NCBI GenBank assembly: GCA_051453625.1
Contig: JBOZIK010000001.1
Span: 269,012,762-269,076,761 of the forward strand
Direction of reading: 5' to 3'
Length of the DNA: 64,000 nt
Origin: Welwitschia mirabilis
Lineage: Eukaryota; Gnetophyta; Gnetopsida; Welwitschiales
A model generated the notes under the pieces. The model was given only the letters and a program-made list of their open reading frames with translations. It had not been told where the DNA came from and searched no databases. The translations under genes and the position numbers were made by a program. Positions 1 to 13,103 of this stretch are shown one piece after another. How positions within the stretch are numbered: the stretch's first letter is position 1; each line of letters begins with the position of its first letter.

Positions 1-104
1 ATAATATAGATAGTTTTTAATTAATGATTTTGATAGAAGAGAATAATGAGAATTTAATCCCTTATTAAATAAGTAATATTCATAAGTTTAAAATAAGAAA
101 CGTG
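1..104. other. Unassigned AT-rich sequence
   Basis: AT-rich sequence before the short tandem repeat begins. I see no coding signal, repeat copy or structural RNA in it, and no homology to the macrosatellite unit that follows. Confidence 0.5.
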
Positions 105-480
105 GGTGTTATATTTTGGGTATTAAAGTATCTGAGTAAGTTTAAAATTTTCAACATTAGTATTTTTGGAGTGTTACATTTTGGTATCAGAGCATCAAAG
201 TAAGTCTTGAATTTCAACAATAGAATTTTGGGCTCTACATATTAAACTTTTGCAACTTGAAAATTTGGAATTTCACATTTTTGTATCAGAGTTATAGTAA
301 GTTTGAATGATTTTTCAACTTGAGAAGTTTAGGTCTTTACATTTCGATATTAGAGAATCAAGTTTATGAAGTTTTCAACCTTTTTGAAGCTTTACAATTG
401 TAGAAATTTAGGATGTTACATTTTGATATTAGAGCATCGAGTTTGAAGATTTGTAACTATAAAAATTTGGGGTTTTACAG
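105..480 (+). repeat. Degenerate ~60-bp tandem repeat carrying an LTR-end/primer-site-like motif
   Basis: Five to six imperfect repeats, each built around a 'gtgttacattttggtatcag' core followed by 'agcatcaaagtaagtttgaa' and 'ttttcaac...aaatttgg'. Cores are visible near 107, 173, 273, 335 and 411; one copy near 231 is shortened. The core resembles the join between a Ty3 chromovirus LTR end (…TGTTACA) and an initiator-Met primer site (TGGTATCAGAGC). That suggests the minisatellite was amplified from such a junction; this is inference. The array ends abruptly at about 480, where the first macrosatellite unit begins. Confidence 0.6.
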
Positions 481-3400
481 TATTTTATTTCATTTAGCTT
501 ATGTTCATATATTTTTTTTACTTTTTAAAAATGAATAAAATTTAATAAGACTTTTACTTTACTTTGTAGATTAATAAATAAAATGTTAAAGTTTCTAATG
601 TTCTTGCATTTTAACTGCTAGCTCATGTGACATATACATCATTGTGCTTTTATGATTACTAGCACTGTTGCTTTGTATGTTGTTTTATTTACAGAACTAG
701 TATTCATATCCACAACCATCTATGTGAGATACAAACAACTTGATTATTAGTAGGCTTCATTCCTCTTATTCTCATCACTTTTACAAGATGTACAAGAAGA
801 CTAGTTGGGGAAAAGGAGGTGATGGAGCCTCAATTTTGATGAAATAAAGTATTAATAATTATAATTTTAAATTACTTTTTAAACTCTAATATTTAATTTA
901 TAAGTATTTTATACTTTTTAGGTGATAGGAATCTTGGACACTTAATGAGCTCAAAATAATGCATTATGATCTAGTTTGAGGCTTTTCATGACGATTGTGA
1001 TTAGAAGGTTGAGATCAAAGTCAAAAATAGGAAGTATAAAGGATCACTTTAACCTATCAACTCTATAAATGAATCATAGTTCTTATTCCATTCTTATATC
1101 TCATCCACTTGCTAATGTAATGATTCCAACTCATTTTAATGTGGAATGCATGACATTTAGCATCAAAAACTTTCATGACATTAGTAACTTAAAATTTGGA
1201 TTCTGAGAGCTATATTTTACATATTTCTACTCATTTTTTAGTCAAATTTGATGTTTTTATGTAATATAAGTTATAAGAGACAAAATTGAGTTAATTTAAC
1301 TTTTTAAACTTGAGGTAGTTATTTTTCAAATTACCTATAGTGATGCAGCATCATTTCTGTGAGTAAATTAGAGCTACAGTGCCATTAAATAGTTTCCACC
1401 ATGTTCACATTTGATACATGAGGAAATCTGATGGTTTGACAACTCTTTAACTTAAAATAAACATAACTACACCTATAAAGAAACTTATGAATGTAAAACC
1501 TCAATGGAAAATGTTAATATAATGAATTTATGCCAGTTTAATGTAATTCAATTTATTCTCAAGTATTGGAAGAGATTTTCTACTTTATTTCTAACATATT
1601 TCTTCACTTCCAAGATGATCTTATATTCATATCAACTTTAGAAGCCTTCTACATTCTTCTTTCTCATATTTTGTTATTAAATCCAATTTTAGCCTCCCAC
1701 ATCCTTGTTTATTTTAATTTTTTATACCTTTTCCCCCCATTTTCATCCATCTAAAGGGCACTATAAGCATAGTGAAATGCACATGATCAAGCAGTGTAGG
1801 AGGATGAGAAGGCATCAATCTTATAACTAATTGCATTAAAGACTAAGAGAAAGGGCTATGATTTCACTAAAAATCAATAAGTGTTCTTTTCCTTATGTTT
1901 TTATGCTTTTGATTAGTTGAGTTATGCATTTTTGTTATTTTTTCCTTTTAATTTACTTAGACTTATTATAGAATGTTGCATAATTAGTGCTAATTAAATT
2001 TTCATACATTTAGTACATATCATAGCATATGTCAAAGGGATTATGTGTTTTATTCCTCTTATTCATTATTTCTTCTGTTCTTCTCATTTTTCTAGCACAT
2101 TTCCCCATGATTTCACCTTTCTTCTAAGGTGAATAATGATGAATTTCTATTTTCGCCTTTTTAATAATAGTAGACGGGTTTCTAAATATGTTATTTACAT
2201 TTATCTAAGATTTAAATTATATTTTTTTCCATAAATTCTTAAATCTTCTTTCTCTTCTTCTCAAAATCAAAGTAAACTAGTAAGTTTCAATGCGTGTTTT
2301 GTCCATAACTCTTTTTATGCAACTTTGTCAATCTCCAATAATAATGAAATAATTTTCGACTCCAAGGAATGCAAAAGTTTTTTCAGATACATCAAAAAAA
2401 AGCTTTTTTTGGTAATGATATAGTTCTAAAATTTTGTTAGTAGCTTTCTCTCATGATTTATAAAGTTTTATTTTCAATTAGCCAAAACCCAAATTCAGCC
2501 TTTAAAACCCCTTTTTTGGCCATTTACAATCAAAGTTGTAATTTTACTTAGAAAATGTTTTGAACTGTGAAATTTTAATTTTATTAATTTTTCATAGTAA
2601 ATTTATACATTGTTCTTAATGGGTTTTGATAAATTAAAGATCCTACCTTATAGTCATTTTTAAGCACTTTCAGAATATGCAATCTATTGTTTCTTAAATT
2701 TTGAAGCTTTTTAATATTGTTGTTCAAAGTAGGATTGACTGTAATTTTTGTAGTTTTTTCTAGATGAACTATTTCTATTGATTTCAATTAATTCTACTTG
2801 ATCTTAAATATTCAATAATATAAATTTATTTTAGGATATGTTTTAAGTATTTTGTAGTTATAAGAAATTATAAGTCCATTCTTCTAAAGTTTTTCTCTCC
2901 CTTTTCTTTCTCTTCTTTCTTTTCCTTTTTCTATTCGTTAAAATAGCCCAAAATTGACTAAGTATTACTTTGATTTAATGAACATTCCTATGCTAGTTTT
3001 TATACCTATTAATTTAGAATCTAATTTAGATGTTTAGTATCTTTTATAACTCCTTTCATGATAAGTAAAAAGTTATCTTTTAACTTGTATTAAAATTTGA
3101 TAAAACTCTTATTAAAGTCTAATGGCTTATTTTGCCAATTTAAAGAATCTAACTTTGCAAGTGTTGTCTTTTGAAATTCAATTATTGTACATTTTGTGTA
3201 AAATGGAATGTGATGTTTAATTACATAGTTACATCCATGTTAAATGATTTCAAGTAGTAAAATTTTCAAAGAAAATTGTTTTTATATGAAAATGACGTTG
3301 TTAGCTTTGACTATTTAAATTATCTTACTTGTTTGTTTAAGTTATAAATGATCTTTAGAAATCTTAGTAAATGTTTCTAAAAGCTAATTTTTTTATTTAA

Positions 3401-4578
3401 TTGTATTTCTTTTTTCACATCTTCTAAAATGACATTTTTATAGATTTATTCCTTTACAATAATTATAAGTTATGTGTTATAATTACTTGTATGTCATATA
3501 AAAAAATAGTTCTTTTATCATGNNNNNNNNNNTAAAGTTACAATTTGATAAGATAATAGTAATATTTTTATATAAAGTTATGTTAAGTGTTCCATCAAGT
3601 TGATACTTGTGTGCTTGCACTATATTTGCAATTTAACCTAAGAGATTTCTTTATGCTTTAATTTAAATTATTTACAATTTCTTTTGTTTCTTTAAGTTAA
3701 ATTATTATGTTAACTTCATATTATTTTTGTAAAGGATTAGAGTGTGATCTTTTCATTTTAAAATTAAGTTTTTCCTTGTTCAAAGTTGGGTCCATCATTA
3801 AGGAATATTTTTTATTTTTATGTGAATATTATACTTTCCTTTAATAACTTACATACATCAATTAGAAGTTGCTTGATTTTACTTCTTTTTATATTGCAAT
3901 TGAATTGATGAGATCTTAAGAACCGCATTACTCCAAAAATTCTCCTAGTGTACACATTTTAACTTTCACTACTTATTTGTACATCTCTCTTTCTTCTCAA
4001 TACTATATATTTATGAGTAAAATTTAGATCCATATTGGTAAAAATTTGCATAGTTATAAATCATCTTTATTACATATTTCATGTTCACCTTTATTTTGAT
4101 TATCTTTTGGATTTAAATATGATAAAATCTAAGAAATCAAAAGATGGAAAATTTTTTTACTTGTATTTTTGTTTTATTTTAAAGTATTGATACTTTTTGG
4201 ATAATAAAATGAGAGCCATGGGCCTCATTTAGTTGTATTTAGAAGTGTTATGAGATATAGGGAGGATCTAATCCTTTTTTTTAAAATAATTATTAATTCA
4301 TAAAAAGAATCTTTTCATTTTACTTAATATGTTTTATTTTTATTTAATAAATTATGATCAAGCTATGTATTTTTCACTTAGAAATCCTAGTTTTCATTCA
4401 AGTTTGAGGGTATAACTCGTTTTTTCCTAGATTTAAACCTTTATATTTATCAATGTTCTATAGTTAATGCTTTATTATTTTTTATATGATAGTTTATATT
4501 TTCCATATGTGAAGTTTGTATTATTCACTATCTTTTGTAACACTATTTTATCATATGATATTTGAGTATATTTCATTT
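481..4578 (+). repeat. Macrosatellite unit 1 (about 4.09 kb)
   Basis: First of four head-to-tail copies. Anchors shared by all units include 'ctttgtagattaat' (562 here), 'ctctataaatgaatcatag' (about 1060) and 'gatttcacctttcttctaag' (about 2110). The anchor-to-anchor period is about 3.93-4.09 kb once an insertion and gap artefacts in later units are removed. Copies differ by roughly 15% in stretches compared by eye, so they are old and not an assembly duplication. No open frame of any length is conserved between units; the short ORFs in it are chance. I recognise no transposon domain. It could be a satellite or a tandemly amplified piece of a long LTR. A 10-N gap lies at 3523-3532. Confidence 0.75.
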
Positions 4579-4650
4579 CATTTAGCTTATGTTCATGTTT
4601 TTATTTACTTTTTACAAATGAATAAAAGTTAAATAAAACTTTTACTTTAC

Positions 4651-4933
4651 ACCTCAAATGCAATAGTTGCTATCGACAAAACTACAAATACCATAAGATG
4701 AGAGAATCAACCCTTGTGTATATGAATTATTTGCCTGCTGGAATATAGATATATCACTAATTCACTATGGTAGCTTTACTTTATAATAGGTGAGAACTAG
4801 CCCAATGATCTTGGGAGAGAGAGGATTTGAACCTACATAGAAAACCTCCAATAGATTATAGTCTGCTGCTTTAAGCCACTCAACCACCCTTTCTGGCAAA
4901 CCCAATCACTCCTATACCCCATCCACTTACTAT
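4651..4933 (-). mobile_element. SINE-like or organelle-derived tRNA-bearing insertion
   Basis: A 283-bp segment interrupts unit 2 and is absent from units 1, 3 and 4. It is flanked by a perfect 15-bp direct repeat, 'aaacttttactttac' (4636-4650 and 4934-4948). A target duplication of this size is typical of target-primed retroposition, as with SINEs. On the - strand it carries an A-box-like TGGTTGAGTGG and a B-box GGTTCAAATCC at tRNA spacing. Against a standard SINE, about 40 bp precede the tRNA part and no poly(A), poly(T) or short tail repeat is visible at the 4651 end. The element family is not recognised. Confidence 0.6.
4812..4894 (-). pseudogene. tRNA-Tyr-like sequence (degenerate)
   Basis: Read on the - strand this segment has D-arm-like TGGTTGAGTGGC, an anticodon-arm-like CAGACTATAATCTATTG, a long variable arm, and a T-arm GTAGGTTCAAATCC followed by CTCTCTCCCA. 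From memory this order most resembles plant mitochondrial tRNA-Tyr(GUA), with the anticodon G changed to A (GTA to ATA). The 5' acceptor strand no longer pairs well with the 3' CTCTCCC, so it is not a functional tRNA gene. It is either the head of a SINE or a mitochondrial tRNA remnant carried inside the insertion. Confidence 0.5.
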
Positions 4934-7900
4934 AAACTTTTACTTTACTTTGTAGATTAATGTATAAAAGGTTGAAGCTTTTGATATTTCCATGTTTTAA
5001 GTACTAGCTCCTGTGACATATACATTATTATGCTTTTATGATTATTGGTACTATTTCTTTGTATGTTGTTTAATTTACAGGACTAGCATTCAGATCCACA
5101 ACCATTTACATGAGTTACAAATGTCTTGATTGCTAGTATGCTTAATTCCTTTTATCATCATTACTTACATGAAATGTACAAGGAGACTAGTAGTGGGGAT
5201 GTGATGAAGCCTAAATTTTGATAAAACAAGGTAATAAAAGTTATAATTTTGCATTAAGTTTTGAACTATAATATTTCATTTATAGATATTTTTGTATTTT
5301 TCAAGTGATAGGAAACCTAGAAACTTAATGAGCTTAAAATAATACATTATGATCTTGTTTAAGGCTATTCATGATGATTATTACTAAAAGTTTGAGATCG
5401 AAGGTGAAAATGAAAAGCATGGAGAATCACTTTAATCTATCATCTCTATAAATGATTCATAGTTCCTATTCCATTATCATATCTTATTCAATTCCTAATG
5501 CAATGATTTTAAATCATTTTGACATGGAATGCATGACATTAGATGAAACTAGAGACTTTCTAAACATCAGTACTTAGAAATTTGGATTTTGAGAGTTATA
5601 ATTTGAACATTTTAGATTATTTTTGAGTTAAATTTGATGTTTTCTTAGAATATAAGTTATAAAATTAAGTTAATTTAATTTTTGGAAATTGAGGTAATTA
5701 TTTTTTAAACTACATATGGCACTACAACATAATTGCCATAAATAAATTAGTGCTGCAATGCCATTAAATAATTTCCATTATGTTTACATGTAATACATGT
5801 GGAAATTTGATGGCTTTGGCAACTCCCTGGCTTGAAACTGACTTAAGTGCACCTATAGAGACCTCCTTTAATGCTCAAACATAATTGCAAATGTTATTAT
5901 ATTAATTTTATTCCATTTTAATGCAATTCAACGCATTTTAAGTACTGGAAGGAGATTTTATACTTTATTTCTCTCATATTTCTTCACTTCCAAGTTGATC
6001 ATCTTTCTCTCTCTATATCAACTTTGGAAGCCTTTTACATTATTTGTTATCATATTTTGCTATTATAAACATCTAGTTTTAACCTTTTACATCCTTGTGC
6101 ATTCCACTTTCCATTACCTTTTCTCCCATTTTTATCCATCCAGAGGGCATTATAGGGATAGTAAAGTGCATATGATCATGTAGTGCAGAAGGAAGAGACT
6201 GCATTAAATCTTCTAAAAAATTATATTGAACACTAATTAAAAGGATGTGATTTGATTTGAAACTAATAAGTGTTCTTTTATTTATGTCTTTATTATTTTA
6301 GTTACTTGATTTATGCATTTTTATCATGCTTTCCTTTTAAATTAGTTAGACTTTTTATAGCATGTTGCATAATTAGTGCCAATTAGAATGTCATACATTT
6401 AGTACCTATCAAATCATACTATACTTTTTTATGATTGGTCACTCTATGTCAAATGAATCATGTTTTTTATTCCTCTTCTTCCTTCTTTCCTCCATTCTTC
6501 TCATTTTTGAAGTACATTATTTCATGATTTCACCTTTCTTATAAGGCAAATGATGATGGATTTTTATTTTCTTCTTTGTAATAGTAGTATATTAGTTTGT
6601 AAATATGTTAGATACATTTATCTAATATCTAAAATATTTATTTTTGTATGAATTCTTCTCTTTTATTTCTTCTCTTCTCAAAATCGAGGTAGATTAGTAT
6701 AGTAAATTTTGTTTTAACCATAACTCGGTTTTTGCAACTCTAATGATTTTGAAAGTTTGTTCATAGATTTATCTTATAATTTAAAAAAAAATTCATTCTC
6801 AATTCATCAAAACTCAACTTTAGCCTATAAAATAGACAACTTTTTGAACTGTGAAAATCCTAATTTTCTTGATTTTGCATAGTGCATTCCTTATCATTCT
6901 TGATGCTTTTTTAGAAATTAGAGATTCTATCTTGTAGCTATTTTTTATTACTTTTAGAATATGCAATGTAGTTTTTTTTAGGTTTTGTAGCTTGCTTAGT
7001 ATTCTTGTTTAAAGCAAGCTTGACTATAATTTTTGTAGCTTTTTAAGATGAACTATTTCTATCTATTTCAATTGATTCTACTTGATCTTAAATATTCAAT
7101 ACTAGAAAATTTTTTTAGGATATATTTTAAGTATTTTGAAGGTCCTAAGAATTTTTAAATCCATTCTTTTGAATTTTCTCTCTACCTTTTTTCTCTTTTC
7201 TTTCTTTTTTCTCTTTCTATTGGTCAAAATAGCATAAAATTGACTAAGTGTTACTTTTATTTAGTGAACATTCCTATGCTAGATTTTATTAATTACCTAT
7301 TAATTTAGAACCTAACTAGATGTTTTGATGCTTCTATAACTCCTTTCATAATAAGTACAGAGTTGTCTTTTAAGTCAACTATATCAAAATTTAATGAAAA
7401 TATTATTAAAGTTAAATAGTTTTCTATGTTAATTAAAGAATCTAGGTTTTCAAGTGTTATCTTTTACTTTTAACTTCTTGTACATTTTGTATATAGTGTT
7501 GTGATGTGTGAATTATTTAATTACATACATGTTAAACAATTTCAAGTAGTAAATGTTTCAAGGAAAATTATTTTTATATGAAAATGACTTTGTTAGCTTT
7601 AACTATTTAAATTCTCTTGCTGGTTTGTTTGAGTTATAAATGATCTTTATAAATCTTAGTGAATGCTTATAAAAGGTTGCTTCTTTTCATTTAATTATAT
7701 TTCCTTTTACACATCTCATGAAAAGACATTTTTATAGATGTAGTCCTATATAATAATTATAGTCATGTGTTATGATTACGTGTATGTCACATGAAAGAAA
7801 TAGTTATTTTATCATGTAAAGTGATAGTTTGATAAGGAAATATTAATATTTTTATATGAATTCATGTTAAGTGTTTTGATGTTTTGATAGTTGTGTGCTT

Positions 7901-9652
7901 CCACTTGACATGAAATTTAACCTAGGATATTTCTTATGCTTTAATTTAAATTATTTATACTTAATTTTTCTTTTCTAAGTTAAATATACATTTATTTTTA
8001 TTAAGGATTAGAGATATCTTCTTATTTTAAAAATTGAGTCTTTTATTCATTCAAAATTAACATCATTCCTAGGGAACACTTGTTATTTTTATGTGAAATA
8101 TTATACTTTTATTTAAGAATTTACATATATTAATTGAAGTTTGCTTGATTTCAAATGCTTTTTTTGTTGCAATTATATTGATCAGATATTAAGCATTACA
8201 TTACTTGAATAATTCTTATTGGCATACACATTCTAAATTTCACTACTTATTTTTGTATCTCTTTTTCTTCTCAATACTATACATTCATGAGTAAAATTTG
8301 GATTCATATAGGAAAATGTTTGCATATCTATGAATTATCTTTATCACATATTCCATGTTTACCTTTATTTTGATTATATTTTGAATATAAAGATGATAAA
8401 ATATAAAAAATAACAAGATAGTAAAATTATTTTTATTTGTATTTTTTAAAGTCTTGGTACTTGTTGGATAATGAAATGAGAGCTATGATTTTTGTGTAGT
8501 TATATTCAAAAGGGTTGTAAGATTTGAGGAGGACCTACTCCTATTTGTTTTCTACTAACTATCAATTCAAAAAACACTTTTTCATTTGTATTCTTAAGTT
8601 TTGTTTTGCCTTTAATGACTTATGATCAAGCTATGTATTTTTTACTTGGAAATCCTAGTTATCATTCAAAATGTTCATATTTGTCAATATTTTTATTTAA
8701 TGCCTCATTGTTTTTTATATTAAATCTATATTTTTCATGTGTAAAGTTTGTGTGATTCACTATATTTTGTAAAACTATTTTATCATATGATATTTGAGTG
8801 TATTTCATTTCATTTATCTTATGTCAACATTTTTCTTTACTTTTTACAAATGAAAAAAACTTAACAGAACTTTTATTTTACTTTGTAGATTAATGAATCA
8901 AAGTTTAAATTTTTTGATGTTCCTACATTTTAATTACTAGTTCCTATGACATGTACATTATTATGCTTTTATGATTCCTGGAATTACTGCTCTATACGTT
9001 GCTCTACTTACATGACCAGCATTTAGATCTACAACCATCTATCTGAGCTATAAACATCTTTATTGTTAGTAAGCCTTATTCATCTTATTATCATCACTTA
9101 CATGAGACATACGAGGAGACTAGTTCGTGGATGTGATAAAAGCCTAAATTTTGATGAAACAAGGTATTAATAGTAATAATTTTACATTACATTTTGAACT
9201 TTAATATGGAATTTATAGGTATTATTATACTTTTCAGGTGATAGGAGTCTCAGACACTCAATGATCTTAAAATGATGCATTATGATCTAGTTTGAGGATA
9301 TTTATAATGATTGTAATTAGAAGGTCGAGTTCAAACATGAAAATGAGGAGCATGGAGGACCAATTCAATCTATTAGCCCTATAAATGATTCATAATTCCT
9401 ATTCCATCATCATATCTCATCCACTTGATAATTTAATGATTCTAACTCCTTTTGACATGGGATGCATGATATTGGATTACATTAGATACTTTCATGACAT
9501 GAGTACTTGGAAATTTAGATTCTAGAAGCTCTAATTTATACATTTCTAGTTATTTTAAGTCAAATTTAATGTTTTCATGTAATATAAGCCATAAAAGATA
9601 TAGTTAAGTTAATTTTATTTTTGGAAATTTAGATAGATATTTTTTCAAACTA

Positions 9653-9899
9653 CCTCCAATGTTGTAGTTCCATTTCCATGAGTAAATTAAAGCAATAGTG
9701 CCATTAGATAGTTTCCACTTTGTTGANNNNNNNNNNNNNNNNNNNNNNNNNNNNNNNNNNNNNNNNNNNNNNNNNNNNNNNNNNNNNNNNNNNNNNNNNN
9801 NNNNNNNNNNNNNNNNNNNNNNNNNNCTCCAATGTTGTAGTTCCATGTCCATGAGTAAATTAAAGCAATAGTGCCATTAGATAGTTTCCACTTTGTTGA
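9653..9899. other. 100-N gap with duplicated flanks (unmerged contig overlap)
   Basis: About 73 bp beginning 'ctccaatgttgtagttcc' occurs immediately before (9653-9726) and immediately after (9827-9899) the 100 Ns at 9727-9826, with one base difference. Identical ends on both sides of a fixed-size gap are the signature of two overlapping contigs that were scaffolded but not merged. The protein-like ORFs spanning it are artefacts. Confidence 0.85.
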
Positions 9900-10020
9900 C
9901 ATGTAATACATGTGGAAATGTAGTGGTTTTGGTAACTCCCCAACCTGAAACCGACTTAAGTGCACCGATAAAAACCTCTCCCAATATCAAGACTTAATGA
10001 AAAATGCTATTATACCAAAT

Positions 10021-10188
10021 TTATGCCATTTTAATGTGATTCAAGCCATTCTTANNNNNNNNNNNNNNNNNNNNNNNNNNNNNNNNNNNNNNNNNNNNNN
10101 NNNNNNNNNNNNNNNNNNNNNNNNNNNNNNNNNNNNNNNNNNNNNNNNNNNNNNTTATGCCATTTTAATGTGATTCAAGCCATTCTTA
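10021..10188. other. 100-N gap with duplicated flanks (unmerged contig overlap)
   Basis: The 34-bp sequence beginning 'ttatgccattttaatgtg' is present directly before (10021-10054) and directly after (10155-10188) the 100 Ns at 10055-10154. As in the previous gap, this is best read as a scaffolding overlap and not a real duplication. Confidence 0.85.
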
Positions 10189-13103
10189 AGCATTAGAAGG
10201 AGATTTTCTACTTCAATTCTCTCATATTTCTTCAGTTTCATGTTGATTTTCTCTCTATAGTAATTTTGAAAGCCTTCTACATTCTTCATTCTCATCTTGT
10301 GCTATTATGAACATCCACTTTCAGCTTCTTGCATCCTTCTACATCTCACTTTTCCATTACCTTTTCTCTCATTTTTACCCATCCATAGGACATTACAGGG
10401 GCAGTGAAGTGTACATAATCTAATAATGAAAGAGGAGAATAAGGCATTAGATCTTGCAAGAATTTAGATTAAAAACTAATAAAATAGGTTGTAATCTTAT
10501 CCAAAACTAATAAGTGTTATTTTTCTTATAATTCTATGCTTTTTATTACTTGATTTAAGCATTTTTATCATGCTTTCTTTTTCATTTAGTTAGACTTCTA
10601 ATAGCATGTTACATAATTAGTGAAAATTAAATTGTCGTACATTTATTACCTATCATAGCATATTGTATTTGTCATGGTTGATCACTTTATGTCAAAGGAA
10701 TTATATGTTTTATTGCTTTTCTTTCTTCTTTCCTCCATTCTTCTCATTTTTCTAATACATTTGCTCATGATTTCATCTTTTTTCTAAGGTAAATGATGAT
10801 GAATATCTATTTTATCCTTTCCAAAAGTAGTGGAATAATTTAAATTTATCTAAATCTAAATTATTATTTTTTAATAATTTCTTCTCTTTTCTTTCCCCTT
10901 TTCTCAAAATCGAAGAAGACTAGTAAATTTTAGTGCATGTTTTGATCATAATGCCTTTTCAAGAACTCCAATGGTTCTGATATTCTATTAGTAACTTCCT
11001 CTCATGATTTAAAAACACTCATCCTCAATTAGTTAGAACTCATGTTTAGCCTATAATCCCCTTTTTCGGCCATTTACAGTTAAAGTTGCAGTTTTACTTA
11101 GAAAACTTTCTAAACTATGAAATGTTAATTGTCTTTATTTCCATAGNNNNNNNNNNATCATTTTGAATGGGTTTTCAAAAATTTAAAATACTACATTATA
11201 GTAAATTTTGGGTAATTTCTAAATATGCAATCTAGTTTTTTTTCAATTTTTATAGTTTGCTTAATAATCTTAATTAAAGTAAGATTAACTATAATTTTTG
11301 TAGTTTTTCTAGATGAACTATTTCTATTAATATCAATTGATTCTACTTAATCTTGAATATTCAATATTACAAACTTGTTTTAGGACATATTTTGAGTGTT
11401 TTGAAGATTCTAAGAATTTCTGAGTTCATTCTTCTTAATTTTTTCTCTCGTCTTTCTTTTTCCTCTTTTTATTGGTCCAAATAGGTTAAAATCAGGTAAG
11501 AGTTACTTTGATTTAATGAACATTTCTAGGCTGGTTTTTATCAATTACCTATTAATTTAGAATATAGTTTAGACGTTTTGATGCATTTGTAATGTCTTTC
11601 ATAATAAGTAAAGAGATATCTTTCAACTCAAATGTATCAAAATTTAATAAAAATCTTGTTATAGTCAAATGGTTTACTATGTCGACTTCAAGAATATAGC
11701 TTTTCAAGTGTTATCTTTTGATTCTAAATTGTTGTACATTTTGTATAGAATGAAATGTGATGTTTGAATTATTAATTACTTCCATGTTAAATAATTTTGA
11801 ATAATGAACTTTTCAAGGAAAATTATTTTTGTATGGAAATGACTTTGTTAGCTTTGACTATTTAAATTCTCTTGCTTGTTTGTTTGAGTTAAATGATCAT
11901 TGAAATCTTAGTGAATGTTTATAAAAGTTTATTTCCTTTTTTACATCTCATGAAATGACATTTTTACAAATGTAGTCCTTTATAATAATTATAAGTCATG
12001 TGTTGTAATTACTTGTATGTCACATGAAAGAAATTGTTGTTTTATCATGTAAAGTAACAGTTTGATAAGATAATATTAATATTGTTATGGGAATCCATGT
12101 TAAGTGTTCCATTGGTTTAATACTCATTTGATTCCACTATATATGCAATTTGACCCAAGAGATTTCTTTATAAATTATTTATACTTGATTTTCTTTCTCT
12201 GAGTTAAATAATTATGTTAGGTATATATTTATATTTGTACAGGATCAAAGCATGATTTCCTCATTTTAAAAGCTAAGTCTTTCTTCATTTAAAGTTGATT
12301 CCATTACAAGGTAACACTTATTATTTTTATGTGAAATATTATACTTTTCTTTAAGAACTTACATACATTAATTGGAACATGCTTGATTTCATGTGATTTT
12401 TATATTGAAATTACATTGATGAGATCTTAAGCACTACATTACTCTAACAATTCTTCTAGGCACACATGTTTTAACCTTCACTACTTATTTGTGCATCTCT
12501 TTGTCTTTTCAATACTATGCATTCATGAGTAAAATTTGGATTTATATCGGTACATGTTTACATAGTTATGAATCATATTCATCACATATTTCATATTCAC
12601 CTTTATTTTGATTATCTTTTGGATGTAACTATAATAAAATCTAAAAAATCAAAACATGGAAAAATATTTTTTATTTCTTTTTTTATTTTCTTTAAAACAT
12701 AAGGTATTGGTACTTTTTAGATTATGAAATAAGAGCTATGAGTCTCATGTAGTTACATTCAGAAGGGATATGAGCTTTAATGAGGACCTATTCCTATTTG
12801 TTTTCTAGCAATTATCAACTTAAAAAAAGAAAATCTCTTTTTACTTTATTCTTAAGTTTTATTTTTCCTTTAATAAATTATGATTAAGCTATGTATTTTT
12901 AAGTTAGAAATCATAGGTTTCATTCAAGTTGAAGGTATAACTAGTTATTTACTAAGTTTTAGATCCTCATATTTATCAATATTTTGTACTTAATGCTTTA
13001 TCATTTTTTATATAACAGTGTATATTTTCCATGCGTGAAGTATGTGTGATTTGCTATCTTTTATTACACTATTTTATCATGTGATATTTAAGTGTATTTC
13101 AAT

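Larger units (their letters stand above)
4579..8810 (+). repeat. Macrosatellite unit 2, with a 283-bp insertion
   Basis: Second tandem copy, starting at the shared 'catttagctt' anchor. Corresponding anchors are at 4948 ('ctttgtagattaat'), about 5444 (TATA-like box) and about 6528. The raw length of 4232 bp falls to about 3.93 kb when the inserted 283 bp and one 15-bp duplicate are subtracted, matching the other units. No coding signal is conserved with the other copies. Confidence 0.75.
8811..13103 (+). repeat. Macrosatellite unit 3
   Basis: Third tandem copy, with anchors at 8881, about 9381 and about 10769. Raw length is 4293 bp, but it contains two 100-N gaps whose flanks repeat each other (see gap entries), adding about 308 artificial bases. 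The corrected length of about 3.98 kb agrees with its neighbours. A further 10-N gap lies at 11147-11156. No coding content recognised. Confidence 0.75.

Noticed and set aside
105-480. CRISPR-like array
   Set aside because: Repeats are imperfect, contiguous and lack unique spacers; the context is a plant genome.
4812-4894. Functional tRNA gene
   Set aside because: The acceptor stem does not pair, the anticodon position is altered, and it lies in a duplicated-target insertion.
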